A stretch of DNA of 64,000 bases from Phascolomyces articulosus. Taxonomy: Eukaryota > Mucoromycota > Mucoromycetes > Mucorales > Lichtheimiaceae. The notes beneath the pieces were generated by a model. It ran no database searches and was not told the DNA's origin. It saw only the letters and a program-made list of their open reading frames with translations. Each line of letters begins with the position of its first letter. The stretch's first letter is position 1. Positions 55,202 through 64,000 of this stretch are shown here, piece by piece. The stretch lies in the NCBI GenBank assembly GCA_025677815.1, contig JAIXMP010000011.1:372001-436000 (forward strand), written 5' to 3'. Made by a program: the position numbers and the translations under genes.

Positions 55202-57506
55202 TCACGCTTCGCCAACTACCAATGCTCCCCCACGTTGCGTAAGTATATTTTTCATTTCCTGTACTAGGGTTTCATTGGGGGCAGTAACCCACCATTTAAT
55301 ATACAAATGCATCAAGGAAGTAAGGTTCTTGACCAAAGTATAGGCCGTTTCATGATCCATCTCAGATACTTTTAAGCAAATGAGCTGGCAAGGGGTTTGT
55401 TTGACATAGTAGGGTTCTTCTTTTTCCTTTCCTTTCTTGATCTTGTCATTATCATTATCATTATCATTGTTACTCTTGTAATTTTTATCAATCAAGCTAA
55501 GGAAAGCTTTACACGAGTATTCACCGTTAACCCACCAGATGTTACGAAGAGTAATGATACGTAATAGTTGAAGACGTGGACATTTTTTGACAATTGTTTC
55601 CACCAGAGTTCCATCCAGTCGGATCATAGGTTCTGACCACTTATCGTCTCGAAGTTCAATGGATTCCAAAGTAGGACAAGCAGATAATAATCGAAGGAGA
55701 GCTTGTCCTGCCCTTGTATATGAAACTCCATATCCTACGGATGATATGATTTTTGCATTAGTTGACACGTGGATTTCCCGTAAGTTTGGACATCCATAGG
55801 AAGCAAGTTTATATAATGAAGACCCGGACACTGAATAGCCATCATATACCAGGTATAGAAACTCCAGTGATGTGTAAAACTTTTTGAATATCTGGATAAT
55901 ATCACTTTCCTTCATTTCATGAATATATCCCGCGTAAACAAAACGATGAAGGCCAACGACATCATCTGATCCTGCCATTATTTGATACTTCATTTTAGAA
56001 CTTTTTTTGAATTGTTTAGCTTTCATGGTAGAAGAAGTAATTTTGGTGTATAGTGATGGTGATCCAGTAGAATCAGTTGAAGCAATGCCATCACCACTTC
56101 CTTCATTCACATCATTGCTGATGATTATCTGGGGTATATGCTGCTCGCCAGAGATGGCTAATTCTATCAGTAGAGGACATGATTTAATTGCTTGTTGAAT
56201 ACACTTCTTGAGACCAAACCCATTGGTACTAAGCATAACCCCTAGGGATAAATACGATAGATTGGGGGACTTCTTAATCAATTCTGTGATTAACGAGTAT
56301 CTATCGGCCGTGTCAATGTATAAATTTTTTTGTTTTGATTGCTTCTTTGGATCATTCTTGTATGCTGAATCAACTTTAAGGTATGTTAGTGTCGAGTAAT
56401 AGTTACTGGTGTTTGTTGATAATATCGTTTGTAGCGGAATACGTTTTAATATTATAGTGAACTGTTGATGGACAGAATTACTATGATAATAAGCATATTT
56501 TGGTGCGACAGGTGCAATATTGCGACGTAAAAATGCCACGTGAAACAAGGTAGATGAGCATGCTGGTAGTATGGTCTGCATTATATCGTCATGCTTCACT
56601 GAACAATTTACCAATTCAATTTGTTTTAAGGATGTCGACATACACCTTATCGCACTACTCAGCAGAAGCAAATCTGATGTTGACATATCTAGCTTTTCAA
56701 GATCTAGAAGGGGGATTTTAACCCATATAAATTGCATCCTGGTTAAATATCAACGTATATTTTGAATATTTAAGAAAGGGCCAAAAAAATTCTGGCATGA
56801 AACATAGCCCGTGACAATAGTAAATAATTATTTTGGCTAATTTTGTTTTTCCAATCATAAAATCATCATGATACTTACATATTGTTTGTACAAAGTTGTT
56901 ATTCTGCCATGATCCTAAAAATGAGAATATATAATGTATTAAACTACAATCTAATGGGCCCTCCAGTCGTAATTCTTGTGCTTGGCCTCGTAGCAAAGAG
57001 GCTAAGATAGAGCGACTCGCATCCTTCGGGACTGCCGATGACAATATTCCCCAAAATTTGGGCCACTCCACCAAAAAGTTAAACCACTGTGTACAGACAC
57101 AAGTACATTGTAATAAATCCTGAAATCCAAGATTTATGAATATCAAGTCAAAAACTTCGAAGGGTAAAAAGCTGAAGATAGCATCCTGGTTTCTTTGCTT
57201 GATTTTTGTTGCTAGTTTTTGTTTTTTTTGTTGCATTAAAGCATACTGCGGGTCATCCTGTGACACCCGCTGTAGACCTTGTAAGTAAATTATGAGTGCA
57301 GTATGGAGATCATTTTGTTCTTGGTAGAGCTGTCCAGAAAGAAAGTACCCTTTTGCTGACGTAGGTGAGGTATCGATTATATTTTGAGCATTTTTCTGTC
57401 TTTTATTAGTATCATCAACAAAAACATTCTTTGGTTTCGATAACGAATCTTGTCGCTTATAGATGGTTGATAAAATTGTGTTTTGTGCTTGTTTGAAAAA
57501 GGACAT
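55202..57506 (-). CDS. TPR / F-box / leucine-rich-repeat protein (Dia2/Pof3-like architecture)
   Basis: Two exons, 57506-56879 and 56703-55202, give 709 residues. Residues about 50-90 form a tetratricopeptide-like helical pair (AKGYFLSGQLYQEQNDLHTA, LIIYLQGLQRV). An F-box follows at about 112-155 (FLPFEVFDLIFINLGFQDLL, CVCTQWFNFLVEWPKFW). The second exon carries leucine-rich repeats such as KQIELVNCSV, LTYLKVDS, LSYLSLGVML, LEFLYLVYDG, LESIELRDDKW and LQLLRIITLRNI. TPR, F-box and LRR in this order is the layout of budding-yeast Dia2 and fission-yeast Pof3, SCF receptors tied to replication and genome stability. Orthology is inference because such proteins can be numerous in these fungi. ATG 57506 was preferred over an upstream TTG; the acceptor at 56704-56705 (CCCCCTTCTAG) is the one that keeps phase. 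Confidence 0.85.
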
Positions 57507-58662
57507 AATTATCAAAGTTGGCGAATATATAGAAAAACCGAAAGAAAAGAATCAAGAGTAAAGTTCCTCAAGTGTGGAAGTTTTGTCAAGCACAATTTTA
57601 TCTATAACAGGAAAATAGGCTGGCATAGCCACTTCTCGCCTTGTGCTTCTTCCCATGATATACCCTTCTATCAACATTTTACTATTATTAAATAGGCTAC
57701 TAGGGATCATCAATGAAACACAGAGTTAAAGAAGATTTGATGAGAGCTTAAAAGTTACTTGCTATGTCTTTCATTCAATGATTTTATACAAATAATAGTA
57801 TCATGATAAATATTAATAAAATTGTTTTTTTGGCCATTTTGATTCTATAGTTGCACCAGAAGAATTATTAGAAGAATGCCCTTCAAATTCACTTGTTGTA
57901 AGAATAGTAATGGTGCTCAGTACTTTGTCTCTTGACTTGAAAATTTTAACCTTAACTATAACCTAACTTTAATATTTTTTACTATTACCTCACTATGTCT
58001 GTGTATAACCGACGGTTTATTATATATAAGCTCTATGTTTTGCGAAGTATAATATTACTAAAAAAAATCCATTTTGTTGTACTATATTTTTATGTGGCAG
58101 AAAAACTTTTAACCCTTCCCTAATTCGAACACATCAAACAATGCAACCCATGCTTAATAGCAGTAAATTTGCAGGAAAACGAAATGGGGTGGATAATATC
58201 AAGAGAATAATAATATTTCGAGACAAACATGTTAATATAACAAAAGAATGGGTCAATATACTTGTTGAATAAATAAGCCGTAGTTGTCAATAATTAAAGC
58301 ACTATAAGAATAGAATGTGTTCGATAAATTTGTTTCTAATGTTATAGAGAGTGAGGGAGAATAAGGTGTGATTTTTGGTTAAACAAGGATGTTAATCAAT
58401 TAAATACTAAGGATCTAACTTGGTTATAATATAACATACAATGAAATAATGCACTGATATATAACTATATAATTAGGCGTTTCTTCCCAAACTCTATAAA
58501 TATCAACTTTGAGCAACATTTTTTATTGTCTTTTTGTTTTTTACATATATATTACAACACATACAAATTTTTTGCCACATTAACCCCCCAATACACACTA
58601 CTACTAGTACTTGCAATCCAACCTTCTTCAACATAAGTTTTTTATTCCATTCTCCATCCAAT
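57507..58662. other. divergent promoter region, F-box and DPBB genes
   Basis: AT-rich spacer between outward-transcribed genes; only short low-complexity frames. Confidence 0.45.
58495..58502 (+). promoter_or_regulatory. candidate TATA box of the DPBB-fold gene
   Basis: TATAAATA about 160 bp upstream of ATG 58663, followed by a pyrimidine- and ACA-rich leader. A plausible core promoter for a strongly expressed secreted protein; chance occurrence is possible in AT-rich DNA. Confidence 0.4.
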
Positions 58663-59085
58663 ATGATGCAACAGATCAAATCGAACTGCCGTCTTTTCTT
58701 CTTAACTACATTGCTAATCTTATTGGCTACAGCAATGGCTGGCATCCTCGGTTTTCATAACAAATATAAAGGATTGGCAGTTTATTATGATCCTACTGAT
58801 CAAGTTGGTACCTATGGTCAACATCTTGAAAAGGATGATGTGACCGTATCATTGAGTCCAGTCCTGTTGTTAATATCTCTTAAGTACATTAAATATTATG
58901 GAAAAAAAGCCATCATCAAGAATACCTCTGGGTCAGTATCTCTCATTGCCACCGTTGCTAATATGGGTCTAGCATATGATTCAAAAAATAATACTGAACT
59001 TACTCCTGCTGCGTATGAACAATTGGATGGTGATTTTTCGAATAATAAAAACCGAATTTCTGTCGTTTGGAGTTTTACTTCTTGA
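58663..59085 (+). CDS. secreted DPBB (barwin/RlpA/expansin-like) fold protein without cysteines
   Basis: An intronless 140-residue frame from ATG 58663. It starts with a signal peptide (a CRLFFLTTLLILLATAMAG-type hydrophobic core, cleavage expected after residue ~27). The mature part follows the double-psi beta-barrel pattern of fungal barwin-like proteins: GLAVYYDPTDQVGTYGQ, DDVTVSLSPVLL, YGKKAIIKNTSGSVSLIATV and LTPAAYEQLDGDFS ... ISVVWSF. Typical relatives have a Cys in the GTxCG region and in the 'CGKKV' region; here these are Gly-Tyr and Tyr, so the disulfides are lost. An upstream in-frame extension to 58534 would bury the signal peptide, so it is rejected. The role could be cell-wall or host/substrate interaction; activity cannot be told from sequence. 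Confidence 0.75.
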   Translation: MMQQIKSNCRLFFLTTLLILLATAMAGILGFHNKYKGLAVYYDPTDQVGTYGQHLEKDDVTVSLSPVLLLISLKYIKYYGKKAIIKNTSGSVSLIATVANMGLAYDSKNNTELTPAAYEQLDGDFSNNKNRISVVWSFTS

Positions 59086-59730
59086 AAACTATAACAACCA
59101 TGCAGCAACGAAATGATATCATTCCATTGTAATAGTTCTACTAGTACTCTCCATAATTGCTGTCTCGTTGTTGTATAGAATTTTTTTTTTGGCATCATAG
59201 AAACACAGAATAATAAAATGCTATTTTTCTCCACGATATAAAAATACAGAATTATTATTACTAGTGTATTAGTTACTAGTTTATACAAATGAACTGGAGG
59301 TGTCAGTACCTATATGAAGATATTGTCCATTGTAGTTTTACATATGTCGTACGTAATAAATCACGATAGGTAATAGTGATTATTTATAATAACCCAGTCC
59401 TGCCCTTTCTTTACTAATCCGCACTTTTTTTTCTCCACTAAAGTTAATAAAATGATACATTGCTTTGCAGACGTGGCTGATGTAAATAAAGAAACTAGTT
59501 TTTATTTTCGTCATCAGCATCTGCAAAGTGATGCAGGTCTGCTGAACTCAGAGCGAATAGATAGATCATACACAACTTTGGATGGGCTGCAAAGAATGCC
59601 AAGGGGGCGAAGGGATGATAATAATAGGATGACAATGCATTCAACAAACTACTACCGTTATCTTTTCCATTTTATCCTCACTTTTTTTCTTATCTTCCTT
59701 AAAAAAAGAATACTTTTGTACTAATTCCAT
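59086..59730. other. intergenic, with a 90-codon frame upstream of the MBOAT gene
   Basis: A frame at 59452-59724 (MIHCFADVADV...) ends six bases before the MBOAT start. Its middle is polar and non-repetitive and its end is a hydrophobic poly-T translation. It may be an upstream ORF in the leader or chance; it does not splice in phase to the MBOAT gene in any way I could find. Confidence 0.35.
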
Positions 59731-60964
59731 ATGCTATCCATACTGTTCTTACCACTGGGTGGTATCAAACCATGGATTGACATTACTCTTCCAGAACCTA
59801 TCATACTCTCTTATTTCCAGCTCATACTCTTTTATTTCACCTTGCTTCTGATCGATTATATATTATTAAGTAATGAACGTCGAATACCCATGAGGGCTGT
59901 CCAGCTACGTGTCACCATGGCAATCGTTCATGCCACTATTCCTCAATTCATTGTATCGAACCATGTAGTAGCGAATCTATTTTTTGCTGCCATGCCTTGG
60001 TTCATGCTGACCTATTGTGCAACCCTTCCATTAGAACACATTTCAATACAAGAAGCATACGATTCATTCATGACGATAATGATTGATCAAGAACGTCTAC
60101 AAAAGATAGACAATGGAAAAGAGAAAAAAAAGATTACTATTCATAGTGCAAGAAAAGAAACACTGAAATACGGTTGCACCAAAATTTTACGTGGAGTGAT
60201 CAAGTGGATATTCTTATTCCGATGCATTGAACCACTGTTACCAGAAAACAATAGTTACCTCCTTTCGTTACCATGGTTTAGTTGGAAAAGTATGGAATTG
60301 ACTTTGTTGTACGGAATTAAAGGCTATTGTTTTCTTGGTATTGTGGATATTGGAATGGGTATTGAAGAGATTGTATTGGGTACACCACTTGTTGATCTTT
60401 TCGATTCGCCTATTATATCATCCAGTCCAAGGGATTTTTGGAGGTAACTATTATAATGTGCAACATGCTAGGGTATTTTCTTGATGTCGCTGGATTCTAG
60501 ATCTAATAATAAACATTTTTATTAGTCGACGGTGGAATCGAGCAGTGCGAAATCTTCTTCATCATGTCATATTTGTACGAGGCAACAACAATCAACGGGA
60601 TCCTCCTGACAAGAAAAAACAGCAGCTTAAAAGAGGAGAAAAAGCAAAAAGTTTAAGAAACTTAATGGGGTTCTTATCATTCTTTGTGAGCGGCGTCTTT
60701 CATGAACTTATTATTATGTCCATGTTTAGAAAAATCACACTGGAAAATTTGACATTTTTTACTTTACATGGTGTTGCTGTTTGGATTCAACTTTCTGTTC
60801 GAGATTGGGCTACATGGTCAAAGGAATACCCTCAGGGGATCATTCGAGTGATTTGTGTTGGATCTCATTTAATATTTTTATCTCTCACTGGACGATTTTT
60901 CCTGGCACCTTTTCTGCGCTATTATTATCCCGGCGCAACCCCCTCCGATTTTTACCCACAATGA
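59731..60964 (+). CDS. membrane-bound O-acyltransferase, wax-synthase-like
   Basis: Two exons, 59731-60443 and 60526-60964, give 383 residues. Several hydrophobic segments span the protein (for example LPEPIILSYFQLILFYFTLL, VANLFFAAMPWFMLTYC, FLVIG-type helices later). The diagnostic wax-synthase/MBOAT-2 blocks are in order: RDFW/SRRWNRAVR, formed across the intron, and FLSFFVSGVFHELIIM, which contains the presumed catalytic His. A final helix precedes RYYYPGATPSDFYPQ. Members transfer fatty acyl groups to alcohols or sterols in the ER membrane; in these fungi the acceptor is unknown to me. A KKK/Glu-rich cytosolic loop lies around residues 130-150. A short palindrome, AAATAGGC-CGT-GCCTATTT, lies 180 bp after the stop. 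Confidence 0.85.
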
Positions 60965-63766
60965 CACAAGTTAATGGCACTTAATATATTTCTTTGGGAA
61001 TAATATCTAATGAGTAATAATCTATCCATCTTCATTCCACTATATATCTGTCACCATTCCATTTTAGCTACCCCATTTGTAAATTATTCATACATATAAT
61101 ATAACACACTTCTTCATAATAAAAATACTAATTATATCAAGAGAAATAGGCCGTGCCTATTTTATGTCTACGATTATATAACAACAAACGTTGTCAACAA
61201 GAACTCACACCTTAGCCACATCAACGAAATCACAAAATGTTTTATTTTTCTCTTGGCAGTGACACTACTATGATAATAGAGCATTCGGTCAAATATGACT
61301 CAAAATGGGATTCTGTAAAACGATAACCATCCTTTGCCGTTAGAACGGAAATCTATTCTGTTTAGAGAATTATTATTATTACTGAAAATAGAAAAATTAT
61401 GACGCACTCTACAGTTGAGGACTTCTTGCTTGTAAGGACCTGGTACAAAAAAAATTCTTTGCCACATACAACTTAAAATTGAATCCTGCATCTATTTTTC
61501 CATCAAATGGGATATATAGCTGACCCTCAGCGAAGAGTCACAGAAAATAGTCTGACAAATACATATGGAAATGGGAACAGTGCACACTTTATTTACCAAG
61601 TTATTTGCGCCAAGCTAAAATATTCTGGGTTGTGTCAGGTCGTGGGATGAGACAATATTTTTAACTTAAAAGGAAGAAATGAACTGAATTTTTTCTTTTT
61701 AAAGAAAAATTGAGGATATCAGAAATATAAGCTGGAGCAGTATATTTTATTCTTGGGCTTTCTTGTTTTTTCCTTTTTAGTTTAAAACAAGCTCTCTGGG
61801 GATTTTAATGATTACCTATGTTGGGGATTTGAGTCTTTGGTTTTATGCGTTGTCTTTGTAATACTTGTTCCTCATAACCCCTTATGCAAAAATTCCCCAG
61901 CACCATAACCAGGTGCAGAGTGGTTAATAATATCCAAAAGACGGAAATTCATCTCCTTTGTTATTCCAAAAATCAAATCAAAACCATGAATTGTATCCTC
62001 TCCAGTGAAGAATAATATAAGTAGATCGCAACAATAAACGTTTCAATCAATTAGGACCAGATCTTGATGAACATAATGCTTTCGGATAATAATGTGGAAT
62101 ACAGAGGAATGGTAAAGACACATTTTTGATTACTTGCAGTTTTTTATTTATTTTGAACCACAAGAGTATCCTCCTCTTTTGAAGAAACCAGGGAGTTCAT
62201 TTTGTGTTGTAAAGTTTGATTCAAGCCAAATCATGACAATTCCTGTTTTCACATAAAAGAAGTGTAAATTAAACATACATACAGTAGTTTTTGTTAGCTA
62301 TAAATATCATATATAAACGAAAAAGAAGTATGAAAGTAACGTTTACCAAGTAAACGAGGCTTCTGTCATTGTATACAATTACCTGGATGACTGCACATCA
62401 TCAAAATCTGAAAGTGGCCAACGTTATAACGTTTAAAATTTCCCAAATAATATCAATTACAACCATTGATAATAAAATAAACATATTTTTAAAGATACCA
62501 TATATGTATTAAACCACTGTAAGATAGAAGAAGAGAGAAGCAAATACAAAATTTCAGATGTATATCTACCTAAGATTGTACCATCAATTGCTAGGAGTAT
62601 CGCTACTTTGCTAAAAAGTGAATAAAAACATATTTTATTTATTGAACGCCTTAGTGAATGGCAATAACAAAAAAGTACCGTGTTACATGTCAATGGGGAG
62701 AATAAGGCATATATGTGGAATAAAGAAAACACTATATATGAAGTAGGAGGAAGATATAATATGATAATCAACGTGTTTGATCTTCTTTTACCAGGAAGTA
62801 TGGATGATGGACTTCCATTATCAAGAACTAAAACTCGATGTCAATACCAATATATAATAGAGACACTTTACTCGTAATATCGTTGTATATTATCATCCAT
62901 ATGCTTTCATTAAAAGTTCCTGTTGGTGTGATAACAATTATCATCATTACTTAAACAGTTTACTATGACTCTCTCCATTGTTTGATGCAAAATCGGAAAG
63001 AGTTATAGAATAATAATCGAAGGAGTCCCAGTCTGAACTGTCGGAAAAATTGGTTCCTCCTTTCTCATGAAATGACCAACACAAATACTTTGACACAAAA
63101 TTACTTTAGCTTGGCGCAAATATCTGGAAAAAAACCCTGCGCGGGTAAATGCGCGTAAGATGGTTACACATGAAAGGTCCATTTTCTGGGGAGGTGAAGT
63201 ATTGATTACAAATGTAAAAGAAGTGATTGTTTATATAGTAGTAAAGCTATAATAAACATCATCTTGATTCCAACGTTTTCAACTGTTGACGTGTTCTTTA
63301 CTTTTATACTTGCCAATTTTATTGGGAATTCATTTTAAAAAACAGAGACTGCCACGAATCATTACCTAATTTGGTTCGTTGATTTGGCTTACCTAAAGAA
63401 TGATGGCCATTGATCTTGGTATTTTTTGTTAAAACATAAAAATTGTACTTTCATAATCGCTTGAATGCAAGTAGTAGAAAGAAAGTTAAGATGAATAATA
63501 TTGATAATAAGAAATACAAAAATCCTTATTTTTAGATATCATGAGGATTATTATTATTATCAAAAAGATGGGAATGAAGAAGGGAGCTCGGGCAAGGTTG
63601 AGTCAAAACTGCGCGGACATTGATCATACCTAAAGCCTACCATTTAAGGAACAAGAATGAAAAAAGTGTTTCTTATTTATATCCGACATGATTTTTCAGT
63701 AAGTTAAATCGTTCACATCTCTTTTTCTCCGTTTTTTCTTTTTTTTTTTTCTTCTTCTTAAAGATC
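60965..63766. other. intergenic, MBOAT 3' region and P450 promoter
   Basis: 2.8 kb without supported genes. It contains the perfect hairpin at 61144-61162 and an 18-bp inverted repeat pair (61602-61619 and 63105-63122). A minus-strand frame at 61491-61300 is coding-like in composition but isolated. The last 60 bases before 63767 are a poly-pyrimidine leader. Confidence 0.45.
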
Positions 63767-64000
63767 ATGTTATCACCTTATATTGAACAAGCACAACAAC
63801 TTATCCAAACCGTTGAAAAACGACTCGATGATCGAGTTACAATTCCATTTCTTGGAAAGGATGCATCATTGAAAAGCGTCTTGGTAGGTGCAGGTGTCAC
63901 TGGTTACATTAGTTATGCGATATCAAAATATATTGTGTATCGTTTATACCTTCACCCACTCAACAAAATTCCGGGTCCACCTGTGGATTGGATCCCTCTT
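63767..64000 (+). CDS. cytochrome P450, N-terminal part (runs off the window)
   Basis: From ATG 63767 the frame is open to the window end, 78 codons. It has a short amphipathic start, a hydrophobic membrane anchor (VLVGAGVTGYISYAISKYIV) and the basic/Pro hinge YLHPLNKIPGPPVDW, the classic proline-rich region that follows the anchor of microsomal P450s. The heme-binding Cys and other catalytic motifs lie outside the window, so the subfamily and substrate cannot be given. Family members of this type in fungi are ER-bound mono-oxygenases. Confidence 0.85.
   Translation, partial: MLSPYIEQAQQLIQTVEKRLDDRVTIPFLGKDASLKSVLVGAGVTGYISYAISKYIVYRLYLHPLNKIPGPPVDWIPL

Noticed and set aside
61300..61491. 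63-codon minus-strand frame in the P450 upstream region
   Set aside because: Composition is coding-like, but no start context, splice partner or domain was found.

Overview
The window reads as nuclear DNA of a filamentous fungus, most likely an early-diverging (Mucoromycota / Mucorales-type) species. The genes are eukaryotic, with short GT-AG introns of roughly 50-120 nt. Intergenic DNA is AT-rich with many homopolymers and microsatellites. The gene set is fungal: alpha-aminoadipate-pathway homocitrate synthase, a Lys5-type phosphopantetheinyl transferase, an Ssk2-type MAPKKK, a Dia2/Pof3-like F-box protein, NDC80 and CDC5. The phylum is inferred from protein character and style; no marker gene was compared with a database.

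Layout. 1-8.8 kb is dense housekeeping sequence: a partial SYLF (Ysc84-like) gene and a peroxisomal SCP2 protein on the minus strand, then SEC23 and the mitochondrial ribosomal protein uS7m on the plus strand. 9-17.3 kb is an AT-rich, gene-poor island. It holds a decayed coding remnant, a ~1.4 kb element with ~300 bp inverted arms, an imperfect direct repeat, a tRNA-Val(UAC), a short TIR element with TA flanks, and a multiply frameshifted coding remnant of unknown (possibly capsid-like) origin. 17.4-24.5 kb carries a CHID1-like GH18 protein converging on a large MAPKKK. 26.3-33.7 kb is a plus-strand run: F-box/LRR protein, a possible tiny protein, a PPAY-motif protein, a 4'-phosphopantetheinyl transferase and a UBTD-type ubiquitin-like protein. 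33.7-40.9 kb is gene-poor, with a truncated DUF6729-like fragment and a pyrimidine-rich tract full of ATCCA words.

40.9-50.1 kb contains NDC80 (10 exons), a protein of unknown function, CDC5 (6 exons) and a ketopantoate reductase. 52.9-61 kb contains homocitrate synthase, a TPR/F-box/LRR protein, a secreted DPBB-fold protein that lacks the usual cysteines, and an MBOAT wax-synthase-like acyltransferase. The window ends inside the first 78 codons of a cytochrome P450.

The genes do not form one operon-like system; most are independent housekeeping genes. Two touch lysine synthesis: homocitrate synthase commits carbon to the pathway, and the phosphopantetheinyl transferase family includes the activator of alpha-aminoadipate reductase. 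Ketopantoate reductase feeds the same phosphopantetheine cofactor. They are far apart and on ordinary promoters, so I treat this as coincidence. The most unusual material is in the 9-17 kb island. Exon boundaries were placed by hand from splice consensus, reading frame and family similarity; I checked that exon lengths sum to a whole number of codons.
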